The notes beneath the pieces are model-generated. The model had not been told where the DNA came from. It worked only from the letters and a program-made list of their open reading frames with translations, and ran no database searches. A stretch of 64,000 bases of DNA from CAZWCE01 sp964632505 (GTDB taxonomy: Bacteria; Planctomycetota; Planctomycetia; Pirellulales; Thermoguttaceae). This document shows positions 42,379 to 51,284 of this stretch, piece by piece. Numbering within the stretch: the first letter of the stretch is position 1; each line of letters opens with the position of its first letter. A program made the translations under genes and the position numbers. Where the stretch lies: the NCBI GenBank assembly GCA_964632505.1, contig CAZWCE010000001.1, forward strand, positions 186,001 to 250,000, in the 5' to 3' direction.

Positions 42379-43416
42379 ATGACGCGCAAATCGAGAGGTT
42401 TTACTTTGGTCGAGCTGCTGGTGGTGATCGCCATCATCGGAATCTTGATCGCTCTTCTGCTCCCGGCCGTGCAAGCAGCGCGCGAAGCGGCCCGGCGCAT
42501 GCAGTGCACCAACAACTTGAAGCAGTTGGTTCTGGCGTGCCACAACTACCACGATGTCCACAAATCGTTCCCCGCCCGTCAGAGCGGAACCGGTTGGAAC
42601 TATCCTGAAGCGAATCAGAGCGGGACGAACAGGTGCCGACTCAGCGCCAACATCATGTTGACACCCTTCTATGAAATGAGCTCGGTCTGGAATCAACTGG
42701 AAGACCACCACAGCCCCTGGGAAGGCCGCGACATCTTCAATTTGACGATCGACGCACTCCTCTGCCCGAGCGACGGCAGTCCGTCGAACAGCCCGAGCGG
42801 GACGGCCCGAGGGTACTCGAACTACGTGTACTGTGCCGGCGATAGCTGGAGCGCGGGCCACACCCATTCGAACGATTACCGTCATCAGCGCGGTGTTTTC
42901 GGGACGTTCAACTGGGTCTCCTTCGGCGACATGCCCGACGGAACCAGCAACACGATCGCGATGTCGGAATCGGTCCGGCCGAAAGGTTCCCGCGATTTCG
43001 GTCGCGTCGCCGCCAATTCGATGGGCTCCACGCCGCTCGATTGCCGCGCCACGTACAATCCCACCACGCGCCGATTCCGCGACGGCGTCGGCTTCACCGG
43101 CGATACGGCACGCGGATACCGCTGGGCCGACGGTGCCGCTTGGTTCGTCTCCTTCAGCACCTGTCTGCCGCCGAACAGCCCGAGTTGCTCCTCTGGAGGC
43201 GGGCACTGGAACCCGGTGGTCGGTGGAGCCAGCAGTCATCACCCCGGTGGCGTGAATGTCGCCCTCTGCGACGGAAGCGTGACGTTCAAGAGCGAAACGA
43301 TCAACACCGGCGACCTCGCGGCCGAATATCCCAACCCGAGGAATATGGGAGTCAGCCCCTACGGTGTTTGGGGCGCATTGGGGACCCGATCCGGTGGAGA
43401 AACGATCAGCGAATAA
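42379..43416 (+). CDS. DUF1559 prepilin-like protein
   Basis: The 345-residue protein begins with a type IV pilin-like leader (RKSRGFTLVELLVVIAII), cut between Gly and Phe by a prepilin peptidase, then LLPAVQAAREAARRMQC and NNLKQL, the DUF1559 hallmark, and near the C-terminus the HHPGGVNVALCDGS motif (H-x9-DG). Planctomycetes carry many such genes. Function is unknown; they may form surface fibres. A terminator follows at 43461. Internal cysteines (CSSG) occur near residue 273. Confidence 0.95.
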   Translation: MTRKSRGFTLVELLVVIAIIGILIALLLPAVQAAREAARRMQCTNNLKQLVLACHNYHDVHKSFPARQSGTGWNYPEANQSGTNRCRLSANIMLTPFYEMSSVWNQLEDHHSPWEGRDIFNLTIDALLCPSDGSPSNSPSGTARGYSNYVYCAGDSWSAGHTHSNDYRHQRGVFGTFNWVSFGDMPDGTSNTIAMSESVRPKGSRDFGRVAANSMGSTPLDCRATYNPTTRRFRDGVGFTGDTARGYRWADGAAWFVSFSTCLPPNSPSCSSGGGHWNPVVGGASSHHPGGVNVALCDGSVTFKSETINTGDLAAEYPNPRNMGVSPYGVWGALGTRSGGETISE

Positions 43417-43460
43417 CTCCCCCTGTTTTCCATCGTGAAAGCGGCCTCGAAAAGAACGAG

Positions 43461-43493
43461 CGCTCCCGGAGACGTTTTTCGGGAGCGTTTCTT
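43461..43493 (+). terminator. Rho-independent terminator
   Basis: CGCTCCCG (43461-43468) pairs with CGGGAGCG (43480-43487), followed by TTTCTT. It separates the DUF1559 gene and the lipoprotein gene. Confidence 0.75.
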
Positions 43494-43543
43494 CATTTCC
43501 TCTTCACCGACACTTCCGTTCATCCATCAAGGAGAAACCATCC

Positions 43544-43993
43544 ATGTTGAAAAAAACGCTTCCCATTCTAGGAGTGCTTCCGAGCCTCCTGCTGCTGTTC
43601 GGCGGCTGCGAGAGCGGTCCCGAGTACCCCGACACCTATCCGGTGGAGGTCACCGTCCTGAAGGAAGGCGAGCCGGTCGAAGGCGCCATGGTGACGTTCC
43701 ACGATCTCGACGGCACCCATTCCGGTTCCGGCGTGACGAACGCCGAAGGAAAGACGCAGATCACCACGTTCGAGAACAACGACGGTTGCGTCGAAGGAGA
43801 ATTCAAGATCACGGTCAATAAATCCGAAGAGCAGCTCATGGGCGTCGAAGATCCCGAGGATCCCGAAGCGGCCCCGACCGGAGCGAAGACGATCTATCAC
43901 GTCCCGAAGCAGTACTCGTCCGTCTCTTCCACTCCTTTCGAGGAAACGATCACCCCCGAAGGCGAAAACAGCTTCACGCTCGAAGTCGACTGA
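43544..43993 (+). CDS. Small lipoprotein with carboxypeptidase regulatory-like domain
   Basis: The 149-residue protein has a lipobox (LFGGC, Cys at about residue 22), a Pro-rich linker, and a beta-sandwich with VEVTVLKEGEPVEGAMVTF and VTNAEGKTQITTF, typical of carboxypeptidase-regulatory-like domains. Such lipoproteins often follow DUF1559 genes. SD AAGGAG precedes the ATG. Anchored in a periplasm-facing membrane, by inference. Confidence 0.8.
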   Translation: MLKKTLPILGVLPSLLLLFGGCESGPEYPDTYPVEVTVLKEGEPVEGAMVTFHDLDGTHSGSGVTNAEGKTQITTFENNDGCVEGEFKITVNKSEEQLMGVEDPEDPEAAPTGAKTIYHVPKQYSSVSSTPFEETITPEGENSFTLEVD

Positions 43994-44042
43994 CCAAACT
44001 GATCAAGAAGTCGACATATCGCGAAAACGCAACCGGCCACGA

Positions 44043-44069
44043 ACCGCCTCCCCGAGAGGCGGTTTTTTT
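44043..44069 (+). terminator. Rho-independent terminator
   Basis: ACCGCCTC and GAGGCGGT form an 8-bp stem with a CCCGA loop and a run of seven T, past the lipoprotein gene. Confidence 0.85.
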
Positions 44070-44114
44070 CGCGTGATCCTTCGCCCGTCCCGAAGCGTTC
44101 TTCCGCGAAGACGA

Positions 44115-44885
44115 TCACCGCAAATGCTCGATCGAACGCCAATCGAGGCCCAAGAGTTCAGCGCCTCGGCGGTCGATTTCGACCGGGTCGAACCCGCAGA
44201 GAAGCCGATTCAGCGGGGGATCGCAGTGCGCGCCGCCGAGGTGGTACTCGGCCATGCCGACGGTCGCGTCCATCAGGGTCAAATCGGGCGTCCGGTAGCG
44301 GTTCAGGTCGAGGATTGCCTGCTGCATTTCGCCGTGGAACACCGCCTTCTTCCAAGAACCGAACTTGCCGCTGTAGTGCTCCGGTGGAGCCAACCCGATG
44401 AGGTTTTTGAGCGTGCCGGTCACCTCGGCGAGCGAATGGGCCTTCAGGACCGGCACGGAAACGAGAAAATGCGTGAAGGCAATGTCGGGAAGATACATCT
44501 CCGGAAACACCGGACACTTGGGATTTTCCAGCTTGCGAAGCGGTGCGTGATTCAAATCGACCAGGGCGACCTGTTTCTCTTCCGCAAGCTCTTCGTATCC
44601 GAGTCGACGGAAGATCTCGTCGGTCTCCAGATGCTGGTCGCCGGCCCCTTCGCCGATGACGATCTCGGCATCTGTACAAGTCTTCATATAGTCGACGATC
44701 GCCCCCACGCATTCCCGCGACGTGGTGATCGGTGGAGGCGAACTGTTGACCAAATTCGGCTTCAACAAGATGTGCGTCTGACGGGAAATCACCTCTCGGG
44801 CTCCCGCGGCTTCCAGCGCCTCGGGAACCGAATGAGCGTAGTCGCGGAACGTGATTTCGGCGAACTTGGTTTCAGAAATGGACAT
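44115..44885 (-). CDS. DUF362 family protein
   Basis: The 256-residue protein has the DUF362 motifs: HILLKPNLV near residue 38, AEIVIGEGAGD near 74-85, SVPVLKAH near 143 and GTLKNLIGL at about 157-165. I chose the ATG at 44885 with GAGGAG upstream; a longer frame to 45071 lacks SD. DUF362 proteins often come with ferredoxin-like domains, but no Cys clusters are present here. The function is unknown. Confidence 0.85.
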   Translation of the reverse strand: MSISETKFAEITFRDYAHSVPEALEAAGAREVISRQTHILLKPNLVNSSPPPITTSRECVGAIVDYMKTCTDAEIVIGEGAGDQHLETDEIFRRLGYEELAEEKQVALVDLNHAPLRKLENPKCPVFPEMYLPDIAFTHFLVSVPVLKAHSLAEVTGTLKNLIGLAPPEHYSGKFGSWKKAVFHGEMQQAILDLNRYRTPDLTLMDATVGMAEYHLGGAHCDPPLNRLLCGFDPVEIDRRGAELLGLDWRSIEHLR

Positions 44886-44910
44886 CGAAACTCCTCGATC
44901 TGGGGGTAGC

Positions 44911-44947
44911 GCAAAAAAAAATTTTTCGGCTCTTAGAGCCCTTTTTT
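44911..44947. other. Terminator-like hairpin in divergent intergenic region
   Basis: GGCTC-TTA-GAGCC at 44928-44940 is followed by CTTTTTT on the right and preceded by a run of A, ending in ATTTTT, on the left. It lies upstream of both DUF362 and Dabb genes, which is an unusual place for a terminator. Confidence 0.5.
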
Positions 44948-44969
44948 CCATCGCTTCGTCACAAGTCAT

Positions 44970-44975
44970 TATAGT
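44970..44975 (+). promoter_or_regulatory. Possible -10 of the Dabb gene
   Basis: TATAGT at 44970-44975 is preceded by a poor -35. It lies about 190 bp before the Dabb start. Confidence 0.25.
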
Positions 44976-45166
44976 GAAAGGACTCCCGATTGTCGCCCCT
45001 CTTTTTCCGGCTCCCCCTCCCTCGGGCGTTCCTACTTTCCAAACCGGAAGACGCCCCCTATGATAAATCACGTCTTGAGAAAACCGGTTCTCAAGTCCTC
45101 TGCTGCTTTCCCACTCTCGATCGACACCAGGATGTTCATCGCTCTTCCAGCTTAGAGGAGATAAGC

Positions 45167-45637
45167 ATGGCCCGCACGAAGCAATCCAGCCCCCATTTTT
45201 CCGATTTTCTGGCGCGCGTCTCCTGGGTTCTCTCCCTGATCGGCCTGGGCATCGCCTTTGCCGTGCTCCTGGGCAGCGCCCTTCGGGGAGCGCCCGTGGA
45301 AATGCCAGAGAAGATGCTCTCGCACGATGTCTTCTTCTCGCTGAAGGACGACTCGCCGGAAGCCCGCGCGGCGCTGATCGAAGGTTGCAAGACCTATCTC
45401 GCCGATCACCCCGGCACCGTCTGGTTCGCCGCCGGAGAGCGCGTCGTCTCGCACGACCGGGAAGTGAACGATCGGGAATTCCAGGTCGCCCTCCATCTGG
45501 TCTTCCGCGACAAGGCCTCCCACGACGCCTATCAGAATGCCGAAAAGCATCACCAGTTCATCGAAGAGTATCAAGACAATTGGAAGCAAGTCCGGGTCTT
45601 CGACTCGTGGATCGAAAAGGCCGGACATCCCGAATAA
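45167..45637 (+). CDS. Membrane-anchored Dabb-domain protein
   Basis: The 156-residue protein has an N-terminal TM segment (about 16-38) and a stress-responsive alpha-beta barrel (Dabb) domain: HDVFFSLKDD at about residue 50, then the helix, WFAAGERVVSHDREVND and FQVALHLVFRDKASHDAYQ. The SD AGAGGAG lies before the ATG at 45167; an upstream extension is rejected. Dabb domains dimerise and bind small molecules. The role is unknown. Confidence 0.8.
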   Translation: MARTKQSSPHFSDFLARVSWVLSLIGLGIAFAVLLGSALRGAPVEMPEKMLSHDVFFSLKDDSPEARAALIEGCKTYLADHPGTVWFAAGERVVSHDREVNDREFQVALHLVFRDKASHDAYQNAEKHHQFIEEYQDNWKQVRVFDSWIEKAGHPE

Positions 45638-46126
45638 TCCCCCCGACTCATCGTGGGCGGCGTTCCTTCCGCCGGCCTGGGGGGGGCTGGTTCGAAACGT
45701 CCTCCGGAAAAACATCGGCGAAAACCGGCTGGAATCGAAACCGCATCGCCGAGCGACCGCGGTCCCTCTCGGCGTGTTTCTCAAGCGCCGCTTCGCCGTG
45801 GGCGATCGACGCGGACAGCGACGGAAGGATTTCTCGAACCGCGAACGCCCGACCTCTCCGCAAGTGCTTCGCCGGAACGCCGTGGAAGCTTCGAGCATGA
45901 GCAGACAGATCGTCCGGAAACGGCATCGCAACCCACTCCACTTTTCAAAACAAGAAATCGCCTACGTTTTGCAATGAAGCACTGGCGATTTTGGAACGAA
46001 TCCATCATACTGGCCGTGATCCTGGAAAAAATCACCAGAGGCACCTGTACGGCGTCTTCCGGGAGACCGGATCGGCCGAAGCCGTCACAGGACCGAACAC
46101 ATCACAACGCTTGAGGAGGAACATTC
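45638..46126. other. Gene-free region before the SDR gene
   Basis: No SD-preceded frame or homology was recognised in this 489-bp stretch. The last 16 bp hold the SD (GAGGAGGA) for the SDR gene. Upstream regulatory sequence was not identified. Confidence 0.45.
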
Positions 46127-46900
46127 GTGGAATTTGCCGATAGAATCGCACTCGTCACCGGTGCAGCGGGCTCGATCGGAAAAGGAATCGCCCAACGTTT
46201 CGTCGATGAGGGAGCGAAAGTGGTCATCACCGACTTGGATCAGGAGAAGCTCGACACCATCGCCGGCGAACTGGGAGAACAATGCACCGCGGTCGCCGCC
46301 GACGTCACCCAGCTCGATCAGGTCCGGAACGTCGTCACCGTCGCGAAGGAAAAGCACGGCCGCGTCGACGCGCTGATCAACGTGGCCGGCGTCACCGGCC
46401 AGGGCGGCAAAGTCGAGGACCTGACCGAGGAAACATGGGACTTCGTGTACGCGGTCAACTGCAAGGGAACGTTCTTCTTCTGCAAGGAGGTCGTCCCGAT
46501 GATGAAATCGCAGGGCGGCGGGGCGATCGTCAATTTCTCGAGCAAGTCGGGCAAGACCGGTTCGGCGCTCATGTCGGCCTATTCCTCCGCTAAAGCGGCG
46601 ATCATCGGATTCACCCAGGCGCTCGCCTTCGAGTTGTCCAAGGAGCATATCCGCGTGAACTGCGTTTGCCCCGGCATCACCGAAGATACCGGCGTTTGGT
46701 CGAACGTGTCTTCCGATTACGTCAAGAATATGGATCTGCCGATCGAGCAGGTCGTCGACAAGTTCACCGCCAAGGTCCCGCTGGGAAGGCTGGCCCGGGT
46801 CGCGGACGTCGTCAACATGACCTGTTATCTCGCCTCCGATCGGGCCGACTACATGACCGGCCAAGCGATCAACATCACCGGCGGTCGCGAAATGCACTGA
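46127..46900 (+). CDS. Short-chain dehydrogenase/reductase
   Basis: The 257-residue classical SDR has TGAAGSIGKG (11-20, NAD(P)-binding), NVAGVTG (85-91), a Ser at about 138-140 in FSSKSG, and YSSAK (151-155, catalytic Tyr and Lys). The start is GTG with GAGGAGGA upstream. Asp38 in ITDLDQE, at the end of beta-2, suggests NAD preference. It is followed by deoC at 83 bp, so an operon acting on a (deoxy)sugar acid or aldehyde is possible. Confidence 0.85.
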   Translation: MEFADRIALVTGAAGSIGKGIAQRFVDEGAKVVITDLDQEKLDTIAGELGEQCTAVAADVTQLDQVRNVVTVAKEKHGRVDALINVAGVTGQGGKVEDLTEETWDFVYAVNCKGTFFFCKEVVPMMKSQGGGAIVNFSSKSGKTGSALMSAYSSAKAAIIGFTQALAFELSKEHIRVNCVCPGITEDTGVWSNVSSDYVKNMDLPIEQVVDKFTAKVPLGRLARVADVVNMTCYLASDRADYMTGQAINITGGREMH

Positions 46901-46983
46901 TGCTCGAGAAACCGAAAAGCAGTATTTCGATTTCTCGAAGAACCATACACGAATCCTTCATGGACAAAAGGAGCTATTCAGCC

Positions 46984-47679
46984 ATGTCGCAATGGACACG
47001 AGCGAAGGTCGCCGCCACGATCGACCACGCCGCCTTGAAACCGAATATGACGGACGAGGATATCCGAGAGCAATGCCGCCTCGGCAAGGAATGCAACGTC
47101 GCGACGGTCTGCGTGCGCCCGAGCGATGTCGCCCTGGCTGCCAAGGAATTGGAAGGGGCGGCCGTCGAGGTCTCGATGGTCGTCGGCTTTCCCCACGGCA
47201 CCGCCCTGCCGGAAGTGAAGGCTCTGGAGGCCAAACGCGGCATCGAACAGGGTGCTAAGGAACTCGACATGGTCATGAACATCGGCAAGTTCCTCTCCGG
47301 CGATACCGACTGGGTCCGACGCGACATCGAGGCGGTCGTCGGCGAGGCGAAGCCGAAAAACGTCCTGGTGAAGGTCATCCTCGAAACCTGCTGGCTCTCG
47401 GACGAGCAGATCGCCCGGGCCTGCGAAATCGCTCGCGATGCCGGAGCCGATTACGTCAAAACCTCGACCGGGTTCGGCGACGGGCCGGCCACGCCGGAGG
47501 CGATCGACATCATGATGAAGACCGTCGGCGACGTGATGGGCGTGAAAGCCTCCGGGGGCGTGCGGTCGTACGAGACGGCCGTCGGCTACCTCAAGCAGGG
47601 CTGCAAGCGTCTCGGTGCCGCCGGCGGTACCGCCGCCATCTGCCGCGATGCCCCCGACGGAGAAGCTTCCGGCTATTGA
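46984..47679 (+). CDS. deoC: Deoxyribose-phosphate aldolase
   Basis: This class I aldolase of 231 residues has the Schiff-base Lys in YVKTSTGFG (Lys159) and the proton-relay residues ELDMVMNIG (Asp96) and VKASGGVR (Lys188). It splits 2-deoxyribose-5-phosphate into glyceraldehyde-3-phosphate and acetaldehyde. The start was chosen at the ATG at 46984 with AAAGGAG 11 nt upstream; the in-frame ATG at 46960 is an alternative. It follows the SDR gene. Confidence 0.92.
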   Translation: MSQWTRAKVAATIDHAALKPNMTDEDIREQCRLGKECNVATVCVRPSDVALAAKELEGAAVEVSMVVGFPHGTALPEVKALEAKRGIEQGAKELDMVMNIGKFLSGDTDWVRRDIEAVVGEAKPKNVLVKVILETCWLSDEQIARACEIARDAGADYVKTSTGFGDGPATPEAIDIMMKTVGDVMGVKASGGVRSYETAVGYLKQGCKRLGAAGGTAAICRDAPDGEASGY

Positions 47680-47691
47680 TCCACCCGGACG

Positions 47692-48657
47692 TTACGGCTT
47701 CTTTTTCGCGGCCCGATCCATCCGATCCCGCCAGTCGGCGAGGAAGTCGACCCGCCACCGGCTGACCGTCTTCGCCCCCGGTTTCCCGGCGACGATGAGG
47801 TCGCCATCGCGATCGTCGCGCCAGTACCGGGGACGACGATCCGGCTCCGGTCGCGTGTAACTACCGCCCCAATGCGGCCCGGAAGGACGATCCGGGTCGC
47901 CGTGCAGCAGGTAGAGCACACTGGGGGTGTCGCCCATCTTGATATCCCGCTTCTTCTCCATGAACAGCGCGCCGAGACGCCCGTGCCCGGCGACGTGCCG
48001 CGCGGGAAAGGACCGATTCCCCCACTCGCCGCTCTGCGCGCCCCCCTGATACATCCCCCGGAACGTGGTGTCGCTCTCGATCCACCACAGGTCGGGGTGA
48101 TTTTGGTACAGATAATCTCGGGCCGCGGGATCCTGCCGCGTATTCCAGGAACCGATCGAGTAGATCCGCAGTTTCTTCTTGATCGACGGATCGGCATGCA
48201 CCGCCTGCGCCACATCGGTCAGACTCCCCCAAACCAGCACGTACACGGACCGGGGATCGTCGACGCGGGCCCGTTCGATGATCCGTTCGGCACCCTCGCT
48301 GAGCGCGGCGGGCGTTTCGCCTTTTTGCGGCTCGATCGCTCCCTGGACGACAATCGAGCGAAGCGATTCGGCATCGGGGTACTCGGCCCAGGTCCGCAGG
48401 TTCTCCCAGTCGGAGGCATAGGCATCGAGCGCTTCGTGGAGATGCTTCGCCCGGCCGGCATGCGGCGGCGAACTGATCAGCCCCTCGGTATCGAAACGAT
48501 CGGCGTAGACGAGATAATGCACCATCGACTGGAAATCATCGGGATCGCTCCCACCGATGTCGGTCGACACGATCACACGGGGACGCTCCGCTTCCGCGAC
48601 CACGGCCACTCCCGAAAACCACAAGAGACACAACATCGATACAAGTGATCGGCTCAT
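47692..48657 (-). CDS. DUF1593 (nucleoside hydrolase-like) secreted protein
   Basis: The 321-residue protein has a signal peptide (cut near residue 23), then RPRVIVSTDIGGSDPDDFQ, the Asp-rich DxDxxxDD-type motif of the nucleoside hydrolase fold, and VYVLVWGSLTDVAQAV, as in DUF1593. Members occur with polysaccharide-degrading enzymes. The start ATG at 48657 has GGAG 6 nt before. It faces deoC with a 12-bp gap. Confidence 0.85.
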   Translation of the reverse strand: MSRSLVSMLCLLWFSGVAVVAEAERPRVIVSTDIGGSDPDDFQSMVHYLVYADRFDTEGLISSPPHAGRAKHLHEALDAYASDWENLRTWAEYPDAESLRSIVVQGAIEPQKGETPAALSEGAERIIERARVDDPRSVYVLVWGSLTDVAQAVHADPSIKKKLRIYSIGSWNTRQDPAARDYLYQNHPDLWWIESDTTFRGMYQGGAQSGEWGNRSFPARHVAGHGRLGALFMEKKRDIKMGDTPSVLYLLHGDPDRPSGPHWGGSYTRPEPDRRPRYWRDDRDGDLIVAGKPGAKTVSRWRVDFLADWRDRMDRAAKKKP

Positions 48658-48740
48658 GATGGATGGCTCCTTTTTCGTCAATTTACCAGGCGCCGGTCGA
48701 TCCATGGATCACCGCCCCCGGTGGAATGCTCCCGTCGCTA

Positions 48741-50264
48741 TCAAGTGCGATTGCTTTGTCCATCGTATCCATTCGTCGAGTCGCGGTCGAGGGTTTCCAG
48801 ATTCAGCCCCCGCGTTTCGATGCGGAACCGCCAGGTGATCCAGGCCCCCAAGAGCGAAGTGCCGACCAGCACGGTAAGCAGAAGTTGCGTGCCGAGGTCC
48901 TTCAGCAGAATGGGAAAGAGGAAGGCGGTCATGACCGCGCCGAGCTTGGCGAAGGAAGCGGCGAAACCGGCCCCCTTGCCGCGAATCCGCGTCGGAAAGA
49001 CCTCACCGGCGATCAGGTAGGTCATCGCGTTGGGACCGAGGTTCGTCATGAAGTTGAAGAGCATGAAGCCGGCGAAGAGGAGGACCATCTTCTCGATGCC
49101 GGAACTGGCGAGCGAAAGCGAGGCGAGAAAGAGTCCCGCCGCGCAGCCGACGAAGCCGAACACCTGCAACCGCATCCGACCGAGTCGGTCGACCAGAAAG
49201 AATGCCCCGACAATACCGGCCAAGAGAAGCAGATCGAGCAGGGCGGCTCCCCGGGCGGCGAGCTGATCGTTGTGGATCAACGCGGCGAGATGGTGCGGAT
49301 GCTTCGTCTTCTCCCCCAACATCGAAGCGAGGATCGTCGGCGTGAAGATCCCGATGCCGTAAGTCCCCAAATCCTGTAAAAACCAGGGGACCGCCGCGAG
49401 AATCGTCGCCCGAAAGTGACGTCGTGAAAAGAGCGCTCGGTAGCCGCTGGGCCCTTCCGTCTGTTTCGCGTCCCGGCGTTTCTTTCTCGGGGAGGCGAGC
49501 CGGATGTCCCTCGGGTAAGGCGGATGCCGACGGAGCAGTTGGAGCAGGGCGTCCCTGGCCTGTTGCACGTCGCCGCGTTCCATCAACCAATGCGGACTCG
49601 GGGGGATGAAACATCGCCCGATGACCACCAGCACCGCCGGAACGATCGCCGTGGCGTACATCCATCGCCAGGCCCCCAGATCGGGATCTCCGACGAGCAC
49701 CAAATAGCCGATGCCCGTGCCGGCCAGCGCCCCCACCGCCTGAAAACCGAAGGCGCTCAGAACCAGTCGTCCCCGCATCCGCGTCGGGACGGTCTCCGAT
49801 ATGATCATGTGTGCAGTAGGATAATCGCAACCCAGCGCCACCCCGGTGCCGAACAGGGAAAGGACCAAGAGCCAGAACGTGCCGCTGATCGACAGCAGCG
49901 TCAGAAAGATCACGAACAACACCATCTCGACGACGAACATCCGCTTGCGCCCGAACCGATCGGCAAGGCCTCCCAGGGTCGTCGCGCCGACGAGGATTCC
50001 CAGAAGTGGCGACGCTCCGATCAACCCCTTTTCCCAGGCGGCCAGACCGAACTCCCGCACGATCAACGGCAGCGCCACGCCGGTCATGAAGACGACCATT
50101 CCCTCGAAGAACTTGCCGGCGACCGCCAGCCACCAGATGCGCCACTGCATGACGGTCATCAGCGAGCAGGGAATTTCGGTCCCATCGCGCCAGATCGGGG
50201 TCTCGTCGAGATAGTCCTGGACCGTCCGCGCCGGAGACCGCGAGGGGGAACGTTTCGCAGACAT
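48741..50264 (-). CDS. MFS transporter of the sugar-porter type
   Basis: The 507-residue protein has about 12 membrane helices, the loop 2-3 motif GGLADRFGRKRM at about 98-109, GTGVALGCDYPTAHMIISE after TM4-5, and PTRMRGRL, typical of the sugar porter/SV2-like subfamily of the major facilitator superfamily. The loop between TM6 and TM7 is basic. The substrate is unknown. It lies 83 bp upstream (in transcription order) of the DUF1593 gene, so an operon is possible. Confidence 0.85.
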   Translation of the reverse strand: MSAKRSPSRSPARTVQDYLDETPIWRDGTEIPCSLMTVMQWRIWWLAVAGKFFEGMVVFMTGVALPLIVREFGLAAWEKGLIGASPLLGILVGATTLGGLADRFGRKRMFVVEMVLFVIFLTLLSISGTFWLLVLSLFGTGVALGCDYPTAHMIISETVPTRMRGRLVLSAFGFQAVGALAGTGIGYLVLVGDPDLGAWRWMYATAIVPAVLVVIGRCFIPPSPHWLMERGDVQQARDALLQLLRRHPPYPRDIRLASPRKKRRDAKQTEGPSGYRALFSRRHFRATILAAVPWFLQDLGTYGIGIFTPTILASMLGEKTKHPHHLAALIHNDQLAARGAALLDLLLLAGIVGAFFLVDRLGRMRLQVFGFVGCAAGLFLASLSLASSGIEKMVLLFAGFMLFNFMTNLGPNAMTYLIAGEVFPTRIRGKGAGFAASFAKLGAVMTAFLFPILLKDLGTQLLLTVLVGTSLLGAWITWRFRIETRGLNLETLDRDSTNGYDGQSNRT

Positions 50265-50328
50265 ACGGGGGGTTCCTTACGGAGAAGCGTGCTTCCTGCA
50301 AAAAAGGGGGTGAGAGGCCGCGGCATTG

Positions 50329-50357
50329 ATCTTATCAATTGCGACAGCCCGAATCAA
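50329..50357 (-). promoter_or_regulatory. Candidate promoter of the MFS gene
   Basis: On the minus strand TTGATT (50357-50352), 17 bp, TAAGAT (50334-50329). It lies about 65 bp before the MFS start. Confidence 0.35.
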
Positions 50358-50499
50358 CAACCACGGTCCGCTTTTTCCTGAAGCCCGCCGGCTCTCTCTT
50401 CTTGACAGACGGCGAAACTCCCCGTAAAAAGGGAACCGTTTCGCACCGGCCGCGATGCCTTGATCCGACCATCCCCATCGACGAAAGCGAGCGACACCC

Positions 50500-51246
50500 T
50501 TGGATTTAGAACTGCATAACAAGCGTTTTCTCATCACCGGGGCCTCCAGCGGCATCGGGCAGGCGGCGGCGAAAGTCTTTGCACAAGAGGGGGCCGATGT
50601 CGTCGCCGTGTACGGGCGCAATGCCATCGGGGCGAAAGAGACGCTCTCGGCGGTCGAATCGGCGGGGCGTCGGGGGTGGATCTACGCCATTGAGCAGGAG
50701 GACGCCGAAGCGGTGGCGTCGACCTGCCGGCGCATCGTCGACGAGGCGGGCTCCCTCGACGGCCTCATCCTCTGCGCAGGGACGTGTACGGTTGTTCCCT
50801 TCGACGAATTGACCCCACAGGCATGGGTCGACTTTCTGCAGGTCAATCTCAACGGAACGTTTTTCCTGCTGCACGCACTCGCGCCGCATGTGAACGACGG
50901 CGGGAGCGTGGTGATCGTTTCGAGCGTTTCGGGGCACACCGGCGCGCCGCACCAGGCCCACTACGCCGCCTCGAAAGCCGGTCTGCTGAACCTGGCCAAG
51001 AGCGCCGCCCGGGCGTACGCGCCGCGGGTTCGGGTGAACGCCATCGCCCCGGGAATGACCCTCACGCCGATGGGCGAAGGCACCGCCACGGGACTCGACC
51101 CCGACTACGCCCAGAAAAAGCTCCTGATCGGCCGATTCGCCCAGCCGGAGGAGATCGCCAAGTCGATCGCCTGGCTCGCCAGCCCGATCACCGGATTCAT
51201 GTCCGGCGCCACCCTCGACATCAACGGCGGCCGATTACTGCGGTAA
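50500..51246 (+). CDS. Short-chain dehydrogenase/reductase
   Basis: The 248-residue classical SDR has TGASSGIGQ (13-21), LCAGTCT (89-95) in place of NNAG, Ser in VIVSSVSG and YAASK (about 153-157). The start appears to be TTG at 50500, with only a weak GA-rich SD. The NAG to CAG change is mild. Substrate not known. No in-frame ATG is available near the start. Confidence 0.8.
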   Translation: MDLELHNKRFLITGASSGIGQAAAKVFAQEGADVVAVYGRNAIGAKETLSAVESAGRRGWIYAIEQEDAEAVASTCRRIVDEAGSLDGLILCAGTCTVVPFDELTPQAWVDFLQVNLNGTFFLLHALAPHVNDGGSVVIVSSVSGHTGAPHQAHYAASKAGLLNLAKSAARAYAPRVRVNAIAPGMTLTPMGEGTATGLDPDYAQKKLLIGRFAQPEEIAKSIAWLASPITGFMSGATLDINGGRLLR

Positions 51247-51284
51247 AGTGGAAACCGACGCACGATCCTTTCTCCATCTTCCCA

